NCBI GenBank assembly: GCA_046760445.1
Contig: JBHIEE010000128.1
Location: 1 to 7,285, forward strand
Length of the DNA stretch: 7,285 nucleotides
From: JBHIEE01 sp046760445
Lineage (GTDB): Bacteria > Acidobacteriota > Aminicenantia > JdFR-78
Direction of reading: 5' to 3'
The first letter of the stretch is position 1. Each line of letters starts with the position of its first letter. The position numbers and the translations under genes were made by a program. Shown here one piece after another: positions 4,944 to 7,285 of the stretch. The notes below the pieces were generated by a model, which was not told the DNA's origin, did no database searches, and saw nothing but the letters and a program-made list of their open reading frames with translations.

Positions 4944-5873
4944 TTATTTTCCTCTAAGTAAAATTCGCAAGGCCATTCTCCATCTTCTTCTTGTCTTAAT
5001 AAAGTAAGTCATCAACAACCCTAAAACCAAAAATATTCCCAAAGCGACCTTCCAAGGAAAGACCCAGAAAACTACCACTGGTGGATTGAAGGGCAGATTT
5101 TGGGTTCCATAACTCCCCACTAAGGTTGCGGTATAGCGACCAGCTAACCATTTTTTATTCCAAGAGGCATTAATTCGCCTGATAGCTCCCGGAATAACAT
5201 TTTGTTGAGGAAATTCAACATCAGCTGCTTTTTTCCCCCGCCAGTCAGTAATAGTTACAAAACCTCGCGGCCTAACATGAACTGTCCCGGTGTTTTCAAA
5301 TCTGATAATAAATGGCACTGGCCCATATTCCAAAAAGAAAGGAACAGTAAATTCCTTTATTTTTAAACTCTCAACAACCTCACCTGAAACTGCCAACAAA
5401 ACCAAAGAACCTACCTTTTGAGCAACTGCTACCCCCACCATTTCTTTCCCCGGACTAATTACTCCAACAGTAGTAGCTAAAACCGAGCCGTATTTACCTC
5501 CTGGCTCGGCGTTTTCTGGAACATTAATTGTAAAATCAACAAACTTCTGTTCACGAGGACCAAGACTGAAAGTCCCCGGACTAACGCTAATCCACCTGGC
5601 TAAAGAATAGGTTTCAGTCTCAGCTGGCTCAATTCTCACCTCTCCTCTCTCCCCTACGGCGGTGAAGTCTTCGACCTCCATCTTTACCGCAATTGTCGAA
5701 TCACTCGGATTATAAACCCTGAGTTTGTTAGTTAAAACATCTCCCGGATTTGCTGTCAACTCAAAAGTCACTGGAGAGATCGAGAGAGCCGCTCCCTGAG
5801 CATAAACTCCGCTAACCAAAATCATCCCTCCAATTATTAAAATTACTAAAATGAAGGGTTTAATTGCTTTCAT
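4944..5873 (-). CDS. Membrane-anchored Ig-like protein, DUF916 / WxL-interacting-protein-like
   Basis: This 309-residue protein has a signal peptide (1-25, VYAQ/GA). A first beta-sandwich (about 30-118) has the pattern ISPVTFELTANPGD..TNKLRVYNPSD and ends in NVPENAEPGGKYGS, typical of DUF916/WxLIP-like and NPCBM-associated bacterial Ig folds. A second beta-rich domain (about 170-262) contains FENTGTVHVRPRG. A membrane helix lies at about 268-292, followed by a strongly basic tail (KTRRRWRMALRILLRGK), giving an outside-domain, inside-tail topology. It lies 57 nt after the Cys-rich surface protein gene and is followed within 24 nt by an intrinsic terminator, so it closes that transcription unit. 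GGAG sits 4 nt before the ATG. By analogy with Gram-positive WxL operons it may hold the upstream gene product at the surface; this is inference. Confidence 0.75.
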   Translation of the reverse strand: MKAIKPFILVILIIGGMILVSGVYAQGAALSISPVTFELTANPGDVLTNKLRVYNPSDSTIAVKMEVEDFTAVGERGEVRIEPAETETYSLARWISVSPGTFSLGPREQKFVDFTINVPENAEPGGKYGSVLATTVGVISPGKEMVGVAVAQKVGSLVLLAVSGEVVESLKIKEFTVPFFLEYGPVPFIIRFENTGTVHVRPRGFVTITDWRGKKAADVEFPQQNVIPGAIRRINASWNKKWLAGRYTATLVGSYGTQNLPFNPPVVVFWVFPWKVALGIFLVLGLLMTYFIKTRRRWRMALRILLRGK

Positions 5874-5877
5874 TTTA

Positions 5878-5892
5878 CTCCATTACTCCTCC
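5878..5892 (-). promoter_or_regulatory. Double Shine-Dalgarno with a two-codon reading frame before the DUF916-like gene
   Basis: GGAGGAG (5892-5886) lies just ahead of ATG GAG TAA (5883-5875), and the GGAG inside it (5881-5878) is 4 nt from the real ATG (5873). The downstream GGAG fits as the ribosome site. This is the clearest Shine-Dalgarno in the window. Confidence 0.5.
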
Positions 5893-5930
5893 AAAACTTC
5901 TTTGTGGCTCAGACCTCTCAACCAGCTCCT

Positions 5931-7046
5931 TTAATAGTTCGGGGTTACAACGTAGATTATGGTAGTAGTGTAAGTTCCCGCTGCCTGGGCAGAATCAACA
6001 CTTAATCGATAACCAATCCAAGCTGCGTTGGTAGAAGTCGCTACCGTGCTCTTCATAATGTTGACCGCATTAGCTGATGAGTTTGCGATAATCTTGAAAA
6101 ATTGATTTGCTGCACTCTGACTACAATAGTTAGTCCCCCAACCCGCGTCAGCTACTTGGGCTCCATTTAAATCTCTATCTTTCATACAATAACCAAAACC
6201 ATTAAAAGTAGCTGTCTGCCAAACAGCTTCGGTAGTGGTTGTACAAGCACCATCACAACTACCATCAGCTATTGTCTCACTACCATAAGTAAGTGGCTGG
6301 GTTTTATGAATTGTGGCATTGTAACCATTGGCAGCATTAGTTCCTATGTCTATTCTCTGACAGCTATTATAGAATGTTTCTGTGCTTACTGTCCCAAAAG
6401 GAATTGTAGTGGTAGTTGAGGTTGCATCAGTTCCACCAGTAACAAAACCATCACAGCTTGAAGCATTGACAGTCACATTCAGTGTCTCAGCAACCGTTGC
6501 TGTCACTGTCACTCCACCTAAAATAGCAAAAGCAGTTACTCCACTATCTACCTCAGTCGAACAACTTTGGTCGCTGTAAGTGTATATTTTAGCAAAATAG
6601 GTAGAAGTAGCACTCGAACTGGTAACATTGCCAAATACAAAAGACCCATTAGCTCCGAGCCGCTGATTAGCTATTGTTGTAGTAGCTGAAATCGAGTTAG
6701 TAGTACTAGAAATTATTGACCAGTCATTAAAACTAAGCTGATTCCAGTCACTCGCATTGCCTTTATCCACATCACCCCAAGTCATACCAGTAGGTGCAGT
6801 GCAAGCACCAGTTGCTGATTGACAGAATTCAACTTTAACACAATAAAGGTCAGTAGTTGAAGCATCAGTCGCTTGAAAATCATAATCAACCCCACCCTGG
6901 CTTAATCTTGAATCAGAGAGCTTTACTTCTCGATCAGTCAATGTCCCCGCCTTAGCTGCTGGGATTGCCACATACATCGCCACTAATGCTATCATCAATC
7001 CAACAATCAAAGCAATTTTACTGTATTTTTTAATCTGTTTAGCCAT
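5931..7046 (-). CDS. Secreted Cys- and Thr-rich two-domain surface protein of unknown function
   Basis: This 371-residue protein has a clear signal peptide (basic MAKQIKKYSK, hydrophobic core, cleavage AKA/G at 33-34). The mature protein is rich in Thr, Ser, Ala and Gly and has ten cysteines (69, 75, 82, 162, 198, 229, 264, 268, 287, 308), enough for five disulfides. Two parts are visible: an N-terminal beta-rich region (34-176), and a C-terminal region opening with VTVTATVAETLNVTV (179-193) and ending in GTYTTTIIYVVTPNY. That ending resembles WxL-type and related surface-layer domains, but I do not see an unambiguous pair of Trp-x-Leu motifs. There is no anchor or sortase motif. It is the first gene after the repeated promoter elements, which suits an abundant surface protein. 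No Shine-Dalgarno is visible. Function is not assigned. Confidence 0.7.
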   Translation of the reverse strand: MAKQIKKYSKIALIVGLMIALVAMYVAIPAAKAGTLTDREVKLSDSRLSQGGVDYDFQATDASTTDLYCVKVEFCQSATGACTAPTGMTWGDVDKGNASDWNQLSFNDWSIISSTTNSISATTTIANQRLGANGSFVFGNVTSSSATSTYFAKIYTYSDQSCSTEVDSGVTAFAILGGVTVTATVAETLNVTVNASSCDGFVTGGTDATSTTTTIPFGTVSTETFYNSCQRIDIGTNAANGYNATIHKTQPLTYGSETIADGSCDGACTTTTEAVWQTATFNGFGYCMKDRDLNGAQVADAGWGTNYCSQSAANQFFKIIANSSANAVNIMKSTVATSTNAAWIGYRLSVDSAQAAGTYTTTIIYVVTPNY

Positions 7047-7145
7047 TCGTTATATTATTTTTTTTAAATTATTGTTTTTACCTAACAATTCTCGACCTTT
7101 TAAGTTTTTTTATCATTAAAGATTTATTAGACTTGACGTTCTTTT

Positions 7146-7154
7146 ATTTTAACA
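7146..7154 (-). promoter_or_regulatory. Third extended -10-like box
   Basis: TGTTAAAAT (7154-7146) is the same nine bases as the extended -10 of the distal element, but no -35 hexamer is seen at a suitable distance. It may be an alternative start site or coincidental in AT-rich DNA. Confidence 0.25.
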
Positions 7155-7159
7155 CACCT

Positions 7160-7184
7160 ATTATACCACAAAAACCCTTGTCAA
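7160..7184 (-). promoter_or_regulatory. Promoter-like element upstream of the Cys-rich surface gene (proximal)
   Basis: TTGACA (7184-7179) and TATAAT (7165-7160) are both perfect, and TGG directly before TATAAT makes an extended -10. The spacer is only 13 bp, shorter than the usual 16-18, so the extended -10 may carry the activity. A start here would give a leader of about 107 nt. Confidence 0.6.
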
Positions 7185-7189
7185 GCACT

Positions 7190-7198
7190 TGTGGATAA
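7190..7198 (-). promoter_or_regulatory. Consensus DnaA box TTATCCACA
   Basis: A perfect TTATCCACA 9-mer lies between the two promoter-like elements, 5 nt upstream of the proximal TTGACA. No second box or AT-rich unwinding cluster was found, so an origin is not supported. It could be a DnaA-responsive site or chance. Confidence 0.3.
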
Positions 7199-7219
7199 CC
7201 CAAACTTACATCTTTCTGT

Positions 7220-7244
7220 ATTTTAACACAAAAAACAATGTCAA
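7220..7244 (-). promoter_or_regulatory. Promoter-like element upstream of the Cys-rich surface gene (distal)
   Basis: TTGACA (7244-7239) and TAAAAT (7225-7220) are separated by 13 bp, with TGT before the -10. Layout matches the element at 7160-7184, including a T-run followed by GTG in the spacer, so the two look like copies. Confidence 0.45.
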
Positions 7245-7285
7245 GGTAAGACTCTACCAAAAACAAAAATAAAACCCAATTATTC

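Larger units (their letters stand above)
7047..7285. other. Intergenic promoter region at the right edge
   Basis: This AT-rich stretch has no plausible gene on either strand. It holds the promoter-like elements and DnaA box listed separately. Close to the ATG, TAATAT (7057-7052) precedes AACGAATG, and the same AACGAATG context occurs at the dockerin gene start, so a second, leaderless start is possible. The gene upstream lies outside the window. Confidence 0.6.

Noticed and set aside
6382..6579. Plus-strand frame opposite the Cys-rich surface gene
   Set aside because: Its Val/Thr-rich composition is the mirror of the Thr/Ser-rich gene on the other strand; no start signals are seen.
7190..7198. 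Replication origin
   Set aside because: Only one DnaA box was found, without a cluster, unwinding element or dnaA gene in the window.

Overview
The window looks like low-GC DNA from a Candidate Phyla Radiation (Patescibacteria, probably Parcubacteria-like) bacterium. This is inferred from protein architectures I associate with that group: cohesin plus Ig-like surface proteins with the HPDQNKWY and WYFHLRA motifs, a dockerin protein with the AYPL / GIFIPPT signature, and stand-alone S23-type four-helix-bundle genes. No rRNA or tRNA marker is present to prove it. TGA acts as a stop (626-628), so the code is not the TGA=Gly code of Gracilibacteria/Absconditabacteria.

All eight genes lie on the minus strand, so transcription runs from high to low coordinates. 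Unit A (about 7250 to 4891) has a promoter region with repeated promoter-like elements, then a secreted cysteine- and threonine-rich two-domain surface protein (5931-7046). Next comes a membrane-anchored DUF916/WxLIP-like Ig protein (4944-5873), and the unit ends in a strong intrinsic terminator (4891-4920). Unit B begins at once: a TATAAT box sits directly after the terminator T-tract and 6 nt before an ATG, suggesting a leaderless transcript. It encodes a secreted dockerin protein (3966-4877), a four-helix-bundle protein (3595-3948), a membrane-anchored cohesin protein (2399-3622), a second four-helix-bundle protein (1995-2366), a second anchored cohesin protein (626-1936), and the start of a third cohesin protein (1-629, cut by the window edge). 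Spacing is tight, with two overlaps, including ATGA coupling of the last two genes.

Unit B therefore holds both halves of a cohesin-dockerin pair. The two complete cohesin proteins have a signal peptide and a C-terminal membrane helix; the dockerin protein has a signal peptide but no anchor. The simplest reading is a Ca2+-dependent surface docking system. Unit A encodes surface proteins resembling a WxL / WxL-interacting pair. Everything with recognisable targeting acts at the cell envelope except the two S23 proteins, which look cytosolic and intrusive.

The most unusual layer is short-period DNA repeats. Each four-helix-bundle gene is enclosed by inverted arrays of 7-bp repeats that reach its start/stop codons and the ends of the neighbouring cohesin gene. 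The arrays differ in sequence (TTTCAAG-type versus AT-rich) but share period 7 and inverted layout. The cohesin gene between the two cassettes carries two further in-frame heptad arrays and one 11-bp array. A nearly identical 11-bp array encodes the n-region of the dockerin protein signal peptide. The window thus shows S23 cassettes and short-repeat insertions remodelling a cohesin-dockerin operon.
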